A stretch of DNA of 35,138 nt from NCBI GenBank assembly GCA_003021175.1, contig PXQV01000016.1:1-35138 (forward strand), read 5' to 3'. The DNA comes from Halobacteriales archaeon QH_7_66_36 (GTDB lineage: Archaea > Halobacteriota > Halobacteria > Halobacteriales > Haloarculaceae). How positions within the stretch are numbered: position 1 is the first letter of the stretch; every line of letters begins with the position of its first letter. A program made the translations under genes and the position numbers. Below, piece after piece: positions 34,554 to 35,138 of this stretch. The notes beneath the pieces are model-generated. The model did no database searches. It saw only the letters and a program-made list of their open reading frames with translations, and was not told the DNA's origin.

Positions 34554-35138
34554 TTATGGTTCGCGGCGCACCTGCTCTTGTAGGGCGACTCCCCCCGTGG
34601 ATTTGTCGAACAGCCGCACCGCTGGCTGTGCCATCCAGCCGTTATCCCTATCTCCCCCATCACAGGCGAGACTCGGGAGTACCTTCTGTCGGATGTTCTC
34701 GGCCCCGTTCACGAACCCATAGGTTGCACACGATTTCGACGTGTCGCGTTCGTCTACGCGCTCGACGCTGATGCCGCGCTCTGCGGCTTTGTATTCCAGC
34801 ATCTCGGTGAAGCGGTCGAACGCCCACCCGTGCAAGTCCAGATTCCCGTGGTCGCCCCAATCGGTGTCCTCACGGATACCAGAGAGGTCGCCCACGACGA
34901 TGGTCCCGACATTCCGGGCGGCGCACTCGGCCACGATGTCCGTCGAGACGGCATAGAAAAAGTGGGCGCGGCGCTCGTCACGCTTCCGGTCCAGTCGCCG
35001 TGCCTTCTGTGAGTCGCTATCGTCGCACTTGGCCCGCTCTTTCTGGAAGTAGTAGTCGTCCTCTTTGAGCGCCCCACCGGGATACAGTAGGGCGTCATCG
35101 CCAACGGCGACCGCCGCAAAGTTGCAGATGCCGAGGTC
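34554..35138 (-). CDS. tnpB: TnpB-like protein, C-terminal part; zinc ribbon and third catalytic Asp missing
   Basis: TnpB is an RNA-guided RuvC-type DNA nuclease of IS200/IS605 elements. The 194 visible codons begin exactly at the first RuvC motif, DLGICNFAAVAVG (Asp at the window edge). They continue through QKARRLDRKRDERRAHFFY, the second motif VVGDLSGIRE (Glu), and then RDTSKSCATYGFVNGAENIR. Intact relatives have a CxxC...CxxC ribbon of about 30 residues between SKSC and VNGAENIR, ending NADVNGAENIR, whose Asp is the third catalytic residue. Here that stretch is gone and the second Cys position is Tyr. The frame stays open to TAA. Likely nuclease-dead. Confidence 0.82.
   Translation of the reverse strand, partial: DLGICNFAAVAVGDDALLYPGGALKEDDYYFQKERAKCDDSDSQKARRLDRKRDERRAHFFYAVSTDIVAECAARNVGTIVVGDLSGIREDTDWGDHGNLDLHGWAFDRFTEMLEYKAAERGISVERVDERDTSKSCATYGFVNGAENIRQKVLPSLACDGGDRDNGWMAQPAVRLFDKSTGGVALQEQVRREP

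Larger units (their letters stand above)
34459..35138 (-). mobile_element. IS200/IS605 (IS1341-type) element, right end and tnpB, cut by window edge
   Basis: tnpB on the minus strand is followed by a structured right end. The end reads GGAGGATGTCA on the minus strand, which matches my memory of haloarchaeal tnpB-only elements. A subterminal hairpin CTCCG/CGGAG and two more, GGGAGC/GCTCCC and CCGGGC/GCCCGG, lie in 34462-34530. The left end and any tnpA are outside the window. Confidence 0.7.

Overview
The window comes from a haloarchaeon (class Halobacteria). The DNA is very GC-rich. The proteins are rich in Asp and Glu. Many starts sit 25-30 bases downstream of a TATA-like element with no room for a Shine-Dalgarno site, as in leaderless archaeal transcripts. 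The gene content also fits: NurA nuclease, a split PurS/PurQ, an archaeal HMG-CoA reductase, a class II (B12-dependent) ribonucleotide reductase and several small zinc-finger and unknown families seen in haloarchaea. I cannot place it to genus.

Layout. 1-7.6 kb: the N-terminal half of purD (cut by the window edge), a GAF-GAF-PAS histidine kinase, an acyl-CoA synthetase, a DUF255 thioredoxin-domain protein and a zinc metalloprotease-like protein. 7.7-8.0 kb: structured repeat, copy A. 8.1-16.6 kb: a small conserved protein, nurA, gpmI, a 41-residue zinc finger, the nadA-nadB-nadC operon and a YtcJ-type amidohydrolase. 16.7-22.1 kb: hmgA, a decayed phosphotransferase-family pseudogene, small membrane and zinc-ribbon proteins around a hairpin shared by two convergent genes, a class IV aminotransferase, and purS-purQ. 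22.3-22.7 kb: structured repeat, copy B, in the opposite orientation to copy A. 22.7-26.4 kb: a PH-like/coiled-coil protein, a DUF5830-type protein, a VTT-domain membrane protein, a 38-residue zinc finger and a membrane-anchored sulfite-oxidase-like molybdoenzyme. 26.4-28.1 kb: a visibly AT-richer accessory stretch with a lipoprotein and a HicBA toxin-antitoxin pair. 28.1-33.9 kb: nrdJ, carrying two full inteins. 34.2-35.1 kb: a small membrane protein whose stop codon appears to come from the end of an IS200/IS605-type element with a damaged tnpB, cut by the window edge.

How the genes relate. Most are housekeeping: purines (purD, purS, purQ), NAD (nadABC), glycolysis (gpmI), isoprenoid lipids (hmgA) and deoxynucleotides (nrdJ). 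I do not see one large new multi-gene system. The more unusual signals are small and repeated. First, a 57-base palindrome-rich element sits in frame inside both purD and nrdJ. Second, two inverted ~310-340 bp elements keep their hairpins although the hairpin sequence has changed. Third, the TnpB has lost its zinc ribbon and third catalytic Asp but keeps an open frame and an intact-looking right end. Fourth, one intein carries a tandem helix-turn-helix insertion.
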